Counted from the first letter of the stretch, positions 43,944-53,111 are shown. The stretch: 64,000 nt of DNA from Nonomuraea solani (GCF_900108335.1 NZ_FNVT01000024.1:84631-148630); one strand, 5' to 3'. Program-made: numbers and translations. Notes: generated from the sequence alone by a model not told the origin.

Positions 43944-45901
43944 CCGAATGGTGGCGGGAACCGTTCCAACTGTTCCAGTCGAATATCCGTGTGCCCGACG
44001 GCGATCTGGACACCGGCGCCGCGACAAAGCTCATCAAGCGGCTCGGCTTCAATGTGTGGCTGCTCAACGCCGGCGGCATCTCCTACTTCTACCCGGTCGC
44101 CGGCGAGACCCAGGAAATGAGCCCCGCGCTGCGGCGACGCGCCTCGGGCGACCTGATCGCCGACGCCCTCGCCGACTGCCGGCGGCAGGGAATGCGGCTC
44201 GTGACGCGGTTCGACTTCTCCCGGCTGCCGAGCCGGTTCGTGCGGGCGAACCCCGAGTGGGCGTTTCTCACGGCGGACGGCGGAATGTGCGAGGCGGACG
44301 GGCTGACCAACATCTGCCCGCGCAGCGACTACTACGACAAGCGCGTGCCCGAGATTCTCGCCGACTTCGTCGACCGATATGACGTGGACGGCGTGTTCTT
44401 CAACTGGATGCAGTTTCCGGTCGCGTCGTACACCATGGACTTCTATGGCACGTGCCATTGTGAGCGCTGCGTGGCCGCGTTCCGTGACGCGCATCCCGAT
44501 CTCGAATATCCGACGGGCTTTCAGCACGGCGATCACGCCGTTCTCACCGAACTGAACGGGCGTTACCTCCGGGAAACGGCCGAACGCTACGCCCGGCTCG
44601 TCAAGAGCCGCCGCCCCGGGATCGCGCTCTTTCTCGCGGACGCCCCGGTGGACCTGGTGTTCCTGGAGACCAACAGCCCGATCACGGCGAACGAGCACTG
44701 GTGGGAGCACACGCCCGGCGAGCTCGCGAGCGCGCACAAGACGGCCCACCCGGACACCCCGGCGATGGTGCACTCCTCCCAGAACGTCGGCCTGCCCTAC
44801 CGCCTGATCGGTGAGGAGCCCGCGCAGTACGCGCGCTACTTCGCGCAGGCGCTCGCCCGGGGCGCGCGCCCCTCGGCCGTCGTGATCGGCAGGCCCACGA
44901 CCGAGCACTTCTCCGCGTTCGAGCGGTCGACGCCCGTGCTGGAGATCTACCGGAACAACCGCGACCTGTACGCGGACCTGCGGCCGTGCGCCCCCGTCGC
45001 GATCGTGCGCCCGCCCGGCGGGACCGCCATGGCGTCCATGCAGTATCGCTCGGACTTCACCGAGTATCGCGGCATCTTCGAGTCCCTCCAGCAGCGCCAC
45101 ATCCCGTTCGACGTCCTCGGCGCGGAGTACGCGACGGAGCTGGCCGGGACGCTCGGCCGGTACTCGGTCATCGCGGTGCCCGGCGACGCGATCACCACGC
45201 CCGAACTCGCGGCGGCGCTCCGGGCGTTCGCCGATGACGGTGGCGAGCTCGTCGTCACCGGCGACCCTTCCGCACTCGTCCCCGACCTCCCCGTGACCCG
45301 CGTGCTCGAAGGGATGCTCCAGCTCGGCGGCCGGTTCGGCGCCCGTCCTGACGGGCGGTTCGGGGACCGGCTGCCGCTGCTCGGCACCTTCTGGGGCGTC
45401 GAAGGCGGCGAGCACGACGGCTGGCTGCTGTCCGAGCAGGCCCCCTTCGGCCCGCCCGAGCTGACGTACGGCAACGAGCGCTTCACCCGCTACCCGCTCC
45501 GGGTTCGGCTGCCCCAGATCACGCTGCTACCGTGGACGGCCGGCACGACGCAGCGGGCCAGCGGGCTGAGCAGCGTCGCCGGCTTCATCGCCGACACGGT
45601 CGCCGACCGGCTCGGCGACGCTCGGATCCTGTCCGCCGAGTTCGCGACGAGCGTCGAGATCGTGGTCGGACGGTCCGGCGGCAGCCTCGTCGTCCACCTC
45701 ATCAACCATTCGGGCGGCCGGCCGGAGCGGCTCATCGACCCGGTCCCGATCCGCGGCCGTCTGCGCGTCCCGCGCCGGGTGGCGGGCGACCGGCCCGTGG
45801 TCACGTCGCCGTCCGGGGCCTCGTACGAGGTCCGGGACGAGCCGGACGCGATCGTGATCGAGCTCGAAGTGGGCGCCGTCGAGGTGATCCGCGTTGACTG
45901 A
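43940..45901 (+). CDS. GHL6-like glycoside hydrolase with trimerisation-like domain
   Basis: A 653-residue cytoplasmic protein. The N-terminal barrel (about 10-340) has the features of hypothetical glycosyl hydrolase 6: GFNVWLLNAGGISYFYP (36-52), DVDGVFFNW (148-156) and the CxCxxC knuckle HCERC (Cys172, 174, 177). The middle (about 350-560) resembles the beta-galactosidase trimerisation (GH42M) fold, and a beta domain ends the protein (VVHLINHSGGRPERLIDPVPI). No activity is established for most such proteins. Coupling to a sugar importer suggests it acts on the imported sugar. No signal peptide is seen. Confidence 0.75.
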   Translation: MTEWWREPFQLFQSNIRVPDGDLDTGAATKLIKRLGFNVWLLNAGGISYFYPVAGETQEMSPALRRRASGDLIADALADCRRQGMRLVTRFDFSRLPSRFVRANPEWAFLTADGGMCEADGLTNICPRSDYYDKRVPEILADFVDRYDVDGVFFNWMQFPVASYTMDFYGTCHCERCVAAFRDAHPDLEYPTGFQHGDHAVLTELNGRYLRETAERYARLVKSRRPGIALFLADAPVDLVFLETNSPITANEHWWEHTPGELASAHKTAHPDTPAMVHSSQNVGLPYRLIGEEPAQYARYFAQALARGARPSAVVIGRPTTEHFSAFERSTPVLEIYRNNRDLYADLRPCAPVAIVRPPGGTAMASMQYRSDFTEYRGIFESLQQRHIPFDVLGAEYATELAGTLGRYSVIAVPGDAITTPELAAALRAFADDGGELVVTGDPSALVPDLPVTRVLEGMLQLGGRFGARPDGRFGDRLPLLGTFWGVEGGEHDGWLLSEQAPFGPPELTYGNERFTRYPLRVRLPQITLLPWTAGTTQRASGLSSVAGFIADTVADRLGDARILSAEFATSVEIVVGRSGGSLVVHLINHSGGRPERLIDPVPIRGRLRVPRRVAGDRPVVTSPSGASYEVRDEPDAIVIELEVGAVEVIRVD

Positions 45902-46676
45902 CGTGACGACCCGCGGCGCGCGCCTGGAACCGTGCGCCGCCCAGGACTCGGCCGGCCCGCTCGTGCTGGTCAACTCGCTCGGCACGACCTCGGCGATGTG
46001 GGACGGGCTCGTGCCGGTGCTGCGCGGCCGGTTCGACGTCGTGCGCTTCGAACAGCGCGGGTACGGCGCCGGGGACGCTCCCGACGGGCCCTTCTGGCTC
46101 GACGACCTGGTCGATGATCTCGTCGGCGTGCTCGACGGGCTCGGGCTCGGCCGGGCGCATCTGGCCGGGGTCTCCCTCGGCGGCATGGTCGCGGCACGGG
46201 CGGCGGCCCGGCACCGGCACCGCGTACAGAGTCTGACGATCATCTGCTCCGCGCCGGTTCTCCCCCGGGCCTCCTGGCTCGAACGCGCCGAAACCGTGCG
46301 CGGCGACGGGCTCGCGACGATGCGCGACACCGTGCTGGGGCGCTGGTTCACCCCGTCGTTCGCGGCCGCGAACCCGGACGTCGTCACCCGCTACGGCGAC
46401 ATGCTCGTGGCCAACGACACCGAGCAGTACGCCCGCGCCTGCGAGATGCTGGCCGCGGCGGACGTCCGGGGCGACCTCGCCGACGTGGCCGCGCCGACCC
46501 TGGTGATCGGCGGCTCGGCCGACATCGCCACCCCGCCCGGCGACCAGGAGCGCTACGCGGCCGGCATCCCGGGCGCGCGCCTGCTCATCCTCGACGAGGT
46601 CGCGCACATGGCGACGGCCGCCGTCCCCGAGCGGATCGCGCGCGAGATCGCCGGACACGCGGCTGCCGGCGGATGA
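45894..46676 (+). CDS. Alpha/beta hydrolase, PcaD-like
   Basis: A 260-residue hydrolase resembling 3-oxoadipate enol-lactonase: LVLVNSLGTTSAMWDGLVPVL, the nucleophile Ser94 in LAGVSLGGMVA, the acid in VIGGSADIATPP and a histidine in LDEVAHMATAAVPE. The likely start is TTG at 45894, overlapping the glycosidase gene by 8 bases with GAGGTG before it; an in-frame GTG at 45903 is possible. Placed after a sugar importer and glycosidase, it may be a sugar lactonase or esterase rather than an enzyme of protocatechuate breakdown. Confidence 0.83.
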   Translation: MTDVTTRGARLEPCAAQDSAGPLVLVNSLGTTSAMWDGLVPVLRGRFDVVRFEQRGYGAGDAPDGPFWLDDLVDDLVGVLDGLGLGRAHLAGVSLGGMVAARAAARHRHRVQSLTIICSAPVLPRASWLERAETVRGDGLATMRDTVLGRWFTPSFAAANPDVVTRYGDMLVANDTEQYARACEMLAAADVRGDLADVAAPTLVIGGSADIATPPGDQERYAAGIPGARLLILDEVAHMATAAVPERIAREIAGHAAAGG

Positions 46677-46680
46677 GAGG

Positions 46681-47217
46681 TCAGCGGGTGAAAAGGGCAC
46701 GATGGAGCATCTCCCGCACCCGTTTGTGACGGTTGTCGCGCTGGGCGGGGTCGTAGGCGACGGCGCCCTCACCCATGGAGATGGCCAGCATCAGGTCGTC
46801 GACGTCGACGACGGGCTGGACGATGCCGGCCGCCCGGCCGCGATCGAGCAGCGGCTCGAAGCTGGCCGCGATGCGGCGGGCATGCTCGATGAACCACTCC
46901 AGGTCGGCGCTGGACAGGACCTGGGCGAGCCCGCGGTTGTCGAGCTGCATGTCCAGGACGAAGTCGAACAGCTTGACCGCGCCGTCGGGTTGCTCCCGCA
47001 GCCCGGCGGCGTGCTGCTCGATCTGGGCGACGTTGTCGGCGAAGACCGTGGCCGCGAGCTCCTCGCGGGTGGCGAAGTTGCGGTAGATCGTCGTGCGGCT
47101 CACCCCGGCGGCCTGGGCGATCTCCTCCAGCGCGACGTCGTGGCCGTGCTCGGCGAACATCTGCCGGGCCGCGATGAGCAGCCGGTCCCGGTTGCGGGCG
47201 GCGTCTTTCCGGGTCAC
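46681..47217 (-). CDS. TetR-family regulator
   Basis: A 178-residue TetR protein with a helix-turn-helix at about 28-52 (VALEEIAQAAGVSRTTIYRNF) and a helical ligand domain. The start is GTG at 47217. It is divergent from an SDR gene, and two related GTAC-rich palindromes fill the gap. It most likely represses the SDR gene and itself. Confidence 0.9.
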   Translation of the reverse strand: MTRKDAARNRDRLLIAARQMFAEHGHDVALEEIAQAAGVSRTTIYRNFATREELAATVFADNVAQIEQHAAGLREQPDGAVKLFDFVLDMQLDNRGLAQVLSSADLEWFIEHARRIAASFEPLLDRGRAAGIVQPVVDVDDLMLAISMGEGAVAYDPAQRDNRHKRVREMLHRALFTR

Positions 47218-47263
47218 TGACGACCACTTTCACGCATGGTCCAACCCTAACTTGCCGACGAAC

Positions 47264-47307
47264 CGTACATGACTGTACGTTTATAAAAACGTACACAGCC
47301 GTACGTT
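47264..47307. promoter_or_regulatory. Two CGTAC/GTACG operators between tetR and SDR
   Basis: CGTACATGACTGTACG (47264-47279) and AACGTACACAGCCGTACGTT (47288-47307) are inverted repeats with the same CGTAC-N6-GTACG core, 26 bases apart centre to centre. The second has perfect 7-base arms. They occupy the divergent promoter region. Confidence 0.75.
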
Positions 47308-47324
47308 TCAGATCGGAGTGGACC

Positions 47325-48098
47325 ATGCGTGGCTTGACGGACAAGGCGATCATCGTGGCCGGCGGGGCGACCGGCATCGGCGCGGGCACCGCGATCAGGC
47401 TCGCCGAGGAGGGCGCCCACGTCGTCGTCGGCGACATCAACCTGCCCGGCGCGCAGGCCACCACCTCGAAGATCACCGAAGCCGGCGGCACGGCGATCGC
47501 GCTGCACTTCGACCTCGCCGACGAAGACTCCGTCAACGCGATGGTCGCCAGGACCGTCGAGGAGTTCGGCGCCGTGCACGGCCTGTTCAACGTCGGCGCG
47601 GACCTGTCGCCGAACACCCTCGGGCGCGACAGGTCCCTGCTCGACACCGACCTGGACGTGTGGGAGCGGACCCTGGACGTCAACGTCATGGGTTACGTAC
47701 GCACGGCCCGCGCCGTCCTGCCGCACCTGGTGAACAACGGCGGCGGTGGCATCGTCAACTGCTCCTCCGGCGCCGCGATCAGCGCCAGCGACCGCAAGCG
47801 CCCCGCCTACGGAGCCTCGAAGTCGGCGGTCAACGCCCTCACCCGGCACATCGCCGGCAGCTTCGGCCCCAAGGGCGTGCGCTGCAACGGGGTGATGCCC
47901 GGCCTGGTCATGGGCGAGACACAACTGGCGCAGAACGACGTACGGCTCCAGAAGATGTTCCTGGAGCACGTCCCCACCACCCGGCTGGGCCGCCCGGGCG
48001 ACCTGGCCGCGGTCGTGGCGTTCCTGCTGTCCGACGACGCCGAATGGATCAACGGCCAGGTGTGGGCCATCGACGGCGGCGCGAACATGCGCGCCTGA
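47325..48098 (+). CDS. Short-chain dehydrogenase/reductase (classical SDR)
   Basis: A 257-residue classical SDR with cofactor motif GGATGIG (13-19), catalytic Ser in NCSSGAA (about 148), and Tyr162/Lys166 in AYGASKSAVN. The Asp at the end of beta-2 (VVVGDINL) favours NAD. The position of a 3-oxoacyl or steroid/alcohol dehydrogenase is possible; the substrate is unknown. CGGAG precedes the ATG. It is controlled by the paired operators and the divergent TetR. Confidence 0.92.
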   Translation: MRGLTDKAIIVAGGATGIGAGTAIRLAEEGAHVVVGDINLPGAQATTSKITEAGGTAIALHFDLADEDSVNAMVARTVEEFGAVHGLFNVGADLSPNTLGRDRSLLDTDLDVWERTLDVNVMGYVRTARAVLPHLVNNGGGGIVNCSSGAAISASDRKRPAYGASKSAVNALTRHIAGSFGPKGVRCNGVMPGLVMGETQLAQNDVRLQKMFLEHVPTTRLGRPGDLAAVVAFLLSDDAEWINGQVWAIDGGANMRA

Positions 48099-48103
48099 AC
48101 CCC

Positions 48104-48865
48104 CTATCCGAGGTGCCGGCGGAAGAACCGCGCCGTGGCGTCGTGCAGGTGGTCGCGGTGCGGCACGGTGGACCAGCCGTGGTCGGCGCCTTCGACGACG
48201 TCCAGTTCCGCGTTGCCGTCGTAGTGGTCGAGATAGCGGCGAGCGTACGAGACAGGAGCGATGTCGTCCCGGTCGCCGTGGACGATGAGCACCGGCCCCG
48301 TGAACGGACGGGACCGGCCATAGACGTCGAGCCCAGCGATGTCGTCGACCAGCGCCGGGCTCATCCGGTGGCTGTCGGCGTCGAAATAGCCCTTCTCCTC
48401 GATCTCCGCGCCGATGTCACGGCCCTTGAGGCGGCCGGCGCCCACCTCGAAGGGCGCGACGGCGGCCGGAGACCACAGGCACACGGCACGGACGCCGGGC
48501 TCCTCGGCGGCCACGATGCCGGCGACAACGCCGCCCATGCTCATCCCGACCAGCCCGATCCGATCCGGGTCGGCGAAGTCGAAGCCGCGCACGGCCCGCA
48601 CGACGGACCGGGTCTCGGCCATCTCGCCGGTGATGGTGACGTCGAAGAAATCGCCGTCGCTCTCCCCGTGCCCGGACAGGTCGAACCGGACGGACGCGAT
48701 GCCCTCGCGCTCCAGCCGTCGCGACATCAGCACGAACGAGCGGTTCTCCATACGGTTGTTGGCGAACCCGTGCACGAACACCACCGTGGCCCGCCGGGTC
48801 CCGCCCGCGGGGACGTGCAGGGTGGCACGCAGGGTCAGCCCGTTGTGCTCGAAATCGTGGGTCAT
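48104..48865 (-). CDS. Cinnamoyl/feruloyl-esterase-like alpha/beta hydrolase
   Basis: A 253-residue cytoplasmic hydrolase with VVFVHGFANNRMENR, RFDLSGHGESDGDF and nucleophile Ser109 in LVGMSMGGVVA; Asp in HGDRDDIAPV and His in EGADHGWST complete the triad. The blocks resemble rumen-type cinnamoyl esterases (Est1E/LJ0536). It starts one base after the stop of the permease gene, the end of the LacI-regulated importer operon. This suggests removal of acyl or phenolic-acid groups from an imported rhamnoside. Confidence 0.83.
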   Translation of the reverse strand: MTHDFEHNGLTLRATLHVPAGGTRRATVVFVHGFANNRMENRSFVLMSRRLEREGIASVRFDLSGHGESDGDFFDVTITGEMAETRSVVRAVRGFDFADPDRIGLVGMSMGGVVAGIVAAEEPGVRAVCLWSPAAVAPFEVGAGRLKGRDIGAEIEEKGYFDADSHRMSPALVDDIAGLDVYGRSRPFTGPVLIVHGDRDDIAPVSYARRYLDHYDGNAELDVVEGADHGWSTVPHRDHLHDATARFFRRHLG

Positions 48866-48866
48866 G

Positions 48867-49694
48867 TCATCCTTTGATGGCGCCGGCGGTCATACCGGCG
48901 ACGATCTTGCGGTTGAAGAAGACGAACAGCAGCAGCGGCGGGATCGTGATGAGCACGATGTCCATGAACAGCAGGTTCCACTGGGTGCTGTACTGGCTCT
49001 GGAAGTTGTAGAGGGTGACCTGCACGGTGGCGTTCTCGTTGCCCGGGGTGAAGTAGAGTGGGTTGACGAAGTCGTTGAAGACGGCCACCGACGTGGTGAG
49101 GATGACGGTGAGGGTGACCGGCCGCAGCAGCGGGAAGATCACCCGGAAGAACAGCCGCAGTCCGCTGCAGCCGTCGATCTGCGCGGCCTCGTCCAGTTCG
49201 CGCGGGATGGCCGCGATGAACGCCCGGAACAGCAGCACCGCGTACGACAGCCCGAAGGCGACCTCGACCAGGATCAGCCCGGGCAGCGTCTTGAACAGGC
49301 CGAGCGCCTGCAGCAGCCAGATGGTGGGCACGATCGCGGGCGGGATGATCAGCCCCGACAGCACCAGAAAGTTGGCCAGCGACCCGGCCTTGCCCGCCCG
49401 GCGTTGCAGGACGAAGGCGGCCATCGCCGCGAAGATCACGATCAGCGCGACGGACGCGACGGTGAGGATCGTGCTGTTGACGAAGGCGCGCAGCAGCACG
49501 TAGTCGCGCGCCTCGACCACGTCCATGAAGTTGCGCACGATCGGCCAGTTCGCCGGCCAGGCGAAGTCGAGGTCCGCGGCCTGCGACCGGTCCTTGACCG
49601 CCGTCAGCAGCATGAACGAGAACGGCACCAGGAAGATCACGGTGGCCAGGACCAGCGCGGCCGTCTCGGCGCCGAACCTCTTGAGCGTTCTCAT
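48867..49694 (-). CDS. Sugar ABC importer permease, MalG-like
   Basis: A 275-residue CUT1 permease with six helices and coupling loop ELDEAAQIDGCSGLRLFFRVIFP. The ATG at 49694 overlaps the stop of the MalF-like gene (ATGA). It belongs to the importer controlled by the LacI-type regulator. No ATPase gene is in the operon, so a shared MsiK-type ATPase is expected. Confidence 0.93.
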   Translation of the reverse strand: MRTLKRFGAETAALVLATVIFLVPFSFMLLTAVKDRSQAADLDFAWPANWPIVRNFMDVVEARDYVLLRAFVNSTILTVASVALIVIFAAMAAFVLQRRAGKAGSLANFLVLSGLIIPPAIVPTIWLLQALGLFKTLPGLILVEVAFGLSYAVLLFRAFIAAIPRELDEAAQIDGCSGLRLFFRVIFPLLRPVTLTVILTTSVAVFNDFVNPLYFTPGNENATVQVTLYNFQSQYSTQWNLLFMDIVLITIPPLLLFVFFNRKIVAGMTAGAIKG

Positions 49695-50584
49695 ACGGCG
49701 ACCTGCCTCTTGCCGAGGACGTAGTTGAGCGGCACGACGATGGCGGTGACGACGAGGAACAGCAGCACGTTGCCGGCGGTGGACAGGCCGAAGAAGCCGG
49801 CCTGATACTGCTTGTAGATGATCGAGGCGATGGTGTCGCTGGTGAAGCCGGGCCCGCCGCGCGTCATCGTCCAGATCAGGTCGAACGAGCGCAGCCCGCC
49901 GATGAACGACAGAATGATCACCGAATACGTCGCCGGCCAGCTCAGCGGCAGCGTCACGTGCCGGAAGCGGTGCCACGCGCCCCCGCCGTCCACCATGACC
50001 GCCTGGTAGTACTCCGTCGGGATCGACATGATCCCGGCGATGTAGATGACCGTGGCCAGGCCGACCCCCTTCCACACGTCCACCAGCGCCACCGACAGCA
50101 GCGCCGTGTTCGCGTCGCCGAGCCAGTCGGGCCCGTCGACGCCGGCCAGCGTCAGGACCCTGTTGACCAGGCCGGTGTCGGGTCGCAGCAGCGCGCTGAA
50201 CGTGATGCCGACCGCCACGGTCGACACCAGCACCGGGAAGAACACCACCGACCGCAGGAAACCGCGCAGCCGCAGCCGGGAGGTGAGCAGCACGCCGAGC
50301 AGCAGCCCCAGCACGACCTTCATGCCGCTGGTGACCACGGCGTAGAAGATCGTGTTCTGGAAGCCGATGCGCAGGTTCTGCTCGGCCAGGAAGTCCGAGA
50401 AGTTCTGCAGGCCGACGAACGTGCTGTCGAACAGGGTCCAGCGGGTGAGCGCGAAGTAGAAGGCCATGACCGTCGGCACCAGGAAGATGACCAGGTAGAC
50501 GACGGCGGCCGGTGCGTACAGCGCGTAGGGGTAGGCCGATCTGCGCCTGGCGCCCGGACGCGCGTGCCGGTGGTTCACGATCAC
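49691..50584 (-). CDS. Sugar ABC importer permease, MalF-like
   Basis: A 297-residue CUT1 permease: an N-terminal helix from about 20 (YALYAPAAVVYLVIFLVPTV), five more helices and the EAA loop EYYQAVMVDGGGAWHRFRHVTLP. The start is a GTG overlapping the binding-protein stop (GTGA); an in-frame GTG at 50578 is possible. Confidence 0.93.
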   Translation of the reverse strand: MIVNHRHARPGARRRSAYPYALYAPAAVVYLVIFLVPTVMAFYFALTRWTLFDSTFVGLQNFSDFLAEQNLRIGFQNTIFYAVVTSGMKVVLGLLLGVLLTSRLRLRGFLRSVVFFPVLVSTVAVGITFSALLRPDTGLVNRVLTLAGVDGPDWLGDANTALLSVALVDVWKGVGLATVIYIAGIMSIPTEYYQAVMVDGGGAWHRFRHVTLPLSWPATYSVIILSFIGGLRSFDLIWTMTRGGPGFTSDTIASIIYKQYQAGFFGLSTAGNVLLFLVVTAIVVPLNYVLGKRQVAV

Positions 50585-51882
50585 CAGCCGGCCAGCCCCA
50601 GTTGCTTGGCCTGCTTCTCCACGTCCTTGTCGTACTGGGCGGCCCCTTCGGCGGGCGGGGTGAGCCCGGAGCCGACGGCGACGGTGATCTGCTCCAGCGA
50701 CGGGCCCTTGATGGGCGACAGGAACTCCAGCGCGGGCGCGGTGGCGCCCTGGTCGATGTAGGTCTGCAGGTCCTTGGCGACCTGGAGGGCGTCTTCGGGC
50801 AGCTTGGAGCCCTTGACGCGGTACGGCCCGGACGGCTGCACGGCCGCGGTCACCGCCTCCGTGCCCGCCGGTGAGGCGACGAAGGCCAGGAACTTCTTGG
50901 CCGCGTCGAGCTTCTCGGTGGTCTTGGCGATGTAGATGGCGGGCGGCTCCCAGACGGTGGCGCCGCTGCGCTCCGGGTCGGTGCCGGGGATGCCGAAGAG
51001 GCCGACGTCGGTGGCGGTCTGCGGGTACGTCGACAGCAGCGGCGGCAGCAGCCCGCTGAGCATCGCGTAGTGCGCGCCCTTGCCCTCGACCAGCATCTTC
51101 AGGCCCTGGTCGAGGGTGGCCGAGCCGAAGCCCTTGTTGAGATGGCCCTTGGCGTGCACGTCGGCCAGGTGCTGGAACCCGCCCGCCGCGGCCGGCGTGG
51201 TGGCGAACTTGGCCTTGCCCGCGGTGTAGTCCGCCGCGAAGTTCGGCACCGCGGCCTGCACGTTGTGGAAGTCGGCGAGGACGAAGATCTGCGACGTCCA
51301 GGTGTCCTTGAACGTGCTGATCACCGGGGTGATCCCGGCCGCCTTGATCTTGTCGTTGTTGGCCATGAACTCGGCCCAGGTCTTGGGCACCTCCAGCTTG
51401 AGCCGTTCATACACCTTGCGGTTGTAGAGGATGCCGCCGCCGGTGAGCGTGGCGGCCGGGACGCCGAACACCTTGCCGGCCTGCGTCACGACGGGCAGGT
51501 ATTCGGGCTGGACGTTGGCCAGGACGGGGTCGCCGGTGAGGTCGACGAGGGTCTGGGCCGGATTGAGCGCCTGGAGCAGCGAGCCGGAGTTGTACCAGAA
51601 CACGTCCGTCATCTCGCCGGTGGACAGCCGGGTCTTGACGACGTTGTCGCCCTCGCTGCCGCCCGGCTGGTTCTCCATTTCGATCTTGATCGTGGGGTTG
51701 GCCTTCATGAACGCGTTCGCCAGCGCCTTGGAGGTGTCCACGGTGGACTGGTCGCTGCCCGTCATGAAGGTCAGGGTGATGGTGCCGTTGGCAGCGGGCT
51801 CCGAACCGGATCCGCATGAGGTAAGGGCCGCCGTTGCGAGCACGGCCACGGCCGCGGCAAGCGCGCGGTGGGAGGTCTTCAC
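50581..51882 (-). CDS. Sugar-binding lipoprotein, ABC importer (family 1)
   Basis: A 433-residue receptor with a lipoprotein signal ending ALTSC (Cys23) and the family 1 solute-binding fold (TLTFMTGSDQSTVDTSKALANAF; GEMTDVFWYNSGSLLQAL). It is the first gene of the LacI-controlled importer operon. The GTG start follows GGAGTGGC. The near-identical promoter of the rhamnosidase gene suggests that its ligand is rhamnose or a rhamnosylated product. Confidence 0.92.
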   Translation of the reverse strand: MKTSHRALAAAVAVLATAALTSCGSGSEPAANGTITLTFMTGSDQSTVDTSKALANAFMKANPTIKIEMENQPGGSEGDNVVKTRLSTGEMTDVFWYNSGSLLQALNPAQTLVDLTGDPVLANVQPEYLPVVTQAGKVFGVPAATLTGGGILYNRKVYERLKLEVPKTWAEFMANNDKIKAAGITPVISTFKDTWTSQIFVLADFHNVQAAVPNFAADYTAGKAKFATTPAAAGGFQHLADVHAKGHLNKGFGSATLDQGLKMLVEGKGAHYAMLSGLLPPLLSTYPQTATDVGLFGIPGTDPERSGATVWEPPAIYIAKTTEKLDAAKKFLAFVASPAGTEAVTAAVQPSGPYRVKGSKLPEDALQVAKDLQTYIDQGATAPALEFLSPIKGPSLEQITVAVGSGLTPPAEGAAQYDKDVEKQAKQLGLAGW

Positions 51883-51899
51883 ACGCCACTCCAGGGTTA

Positions 51900-51985
51900 T
51901 TGAATCGTTTTAAGCGACTCCCCGATGCGGTTAACGTAGGCGTAACTCAGGCGAGTGTCAAGACTCGGTTTGGGTAACGGTTTCC
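51900..51985 (-). promoter_or_regulatory. LacI-regulated promoter of the importer operon
   Basis: On the minus strand, in order: GGAAACCGTTACCC (51985-51972), 10 bases, TTGACA (51961-51956), a 17-base spacer, TACGTT (51938-51933) within TACGTTAACCGCATC, then TTAAAACGATTCAA (51913-51900), a palindrome of the form TTnAAnCGnTTnAA. The first and last elements are LacI-type operators flanking the promoter. The same arrangement recurs at the rhamnosidase gene. Confidence 0.75.
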
Positions 51986-52082
51986 AGACTTTTCGCAGAT
52001 GAAAGAGGTCATTGCTGCGATTTCTGAGTACCGTTTTCCTCGCTGACCATGCTGCGCCGCAGGTAGGGGGTGGCCTTGGACC

Positions 52083-53111
52083 CTAGGGGGCGGACGTCGA
52101 GCCGCGGACGACCAGACTCGGGGTGACGGAGAAGCGCACCGGTGTCATGCGGCCTTCGATCCGTTCGAGCAGCAGCTTGCCCGCGGCGCGGCCCATCTCG
52201 CCGCCGGCCTGGTCGACGCTGGTCAGCGCGATGTTGGGCAGGGCGGCCAGGTGAGTGTTGTCGTAGCCGGCGACCGAGACGTCTCCCGGGACGGACAGGC
52301 CCGCGGCGTGGACGGCGGCCAGGGCGCCGAGTGCCGCCTGGTCGGCGCCGGCGAAGATCGCCGTCGGGCGCGGCGTACGGCTCAGCAGCTCACGGGCGCC
52401 GTCGTAGCCGCCCTGCTCGTGGTAGAAGCTGGTCGCGATCGCGATCTCGCCGGCCAGGCCGTGCTCGGTCATGACACGTTCGTAGGTCGCCGCTCGGATG
52501 GTGTGCAGCAGGTCGGCCGGCCGGGCGATGCTGTCGTCCTGGTGCGTGATGTGCGCGATCCGGCGGTGCCCCAGCTCGATGAGGTGCTCGACCACGAGTT
52601 CGGCGCCCGCCTCGTCGTCGTCGTAGACCGAGTCGTAGTGGGGCGAGCGTTCGTGGCGCGCGAGCACCACGACCGGCTTCTCCTTCGCCACCTCCTCCAG
52701 GCGTGCCTTGGAGGCCAGCGGGGCGACCATGATGATGCCGTCCACCTGCCGGTCCATCAGGGCGTCGACCGCCCGCTGCTCGACCTTGCGGGTGGCTCCG
52801 CCCTGGATCATGAACGCCTGATAGTCGGTGTTCTCCAGATATTCGGTGAGACCGTCGAGGATGTCGGCGAAGAACGGGTTCCTGATGTGCGGCAGCACCA
52901 GGCCGATCGTGAAGGTGCGCCCGCGCATCCCCCGCGCCACCGCCTGCGGCCGGTAGCCGAGCTCCTCGATGGCCGTCTTGACCCGGTCTTTCATGGCCGG
53001 GCTCACGCCATAGGCGTTGCGGATCACCTTGGACACCGCCGTGACGGAGACCTGCGCGTGGCTCGCCACGTCGGCGATCGTCACTCGTCGTCGTCGACCA
53101 GACGTGACCAT
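52083..53111 (-). CDS. LacI-family repressor of the rhamnoside locus
   Basis: A 342-residue LacI/GalR regulator. The helix-turn-helix and hinge lie at about 9-62 (VTIADVASHAQVSVTAVSKVIRNAYGVS), followed by the periplasmic-binding-protein-like effector domain (IGLVLPHIRNPFFADILDGL; IFAGADQAALGALAAV; VSVAGYDNTHLAALPN). The ATG at 53111 has GGAG motifs upstream; an earlier start would add 29 residues without homology. It lies between two promoters with matching operators and probably represses both. Confidence 0.93.
   Translation of the reverse strand: MVTSGRRRRVTIADVASHAQVSVTAVSKVIRNAYGVSPAMKDRVKTAIEELGYRPQAVARGMRGRTFTIGLVLPHIRNPFFADILDGLTEYLENTDYQAFMIQGGATRKVEQRAVDALMDRQVDGIIMVAPLASKARLEEVAKEKPVVVLARHERSPHYDSVYDDDEAGAELVVEHLIELGHRRIAHITHQDDSIARPADLLHTIRAATYERVMTEHGLAGEIAIATSFYHEQGGYDGARELLSRTPRPTAIFAGADQAALGALAAVHAAGLSVPGDVSVAGYDNTHLAALPNIALTSVDQAGGEMGRAAGKLLLERIEGRMTPVRFSVTPSLVVRGSTSAP

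Noticed and set aside
45894..46676. PcaD of the protocatechuate pathway
   Set aside because: No other beta-ketoadipate genes are nearby; the neighbours are a sugar importer and a glycosidase-like gene.
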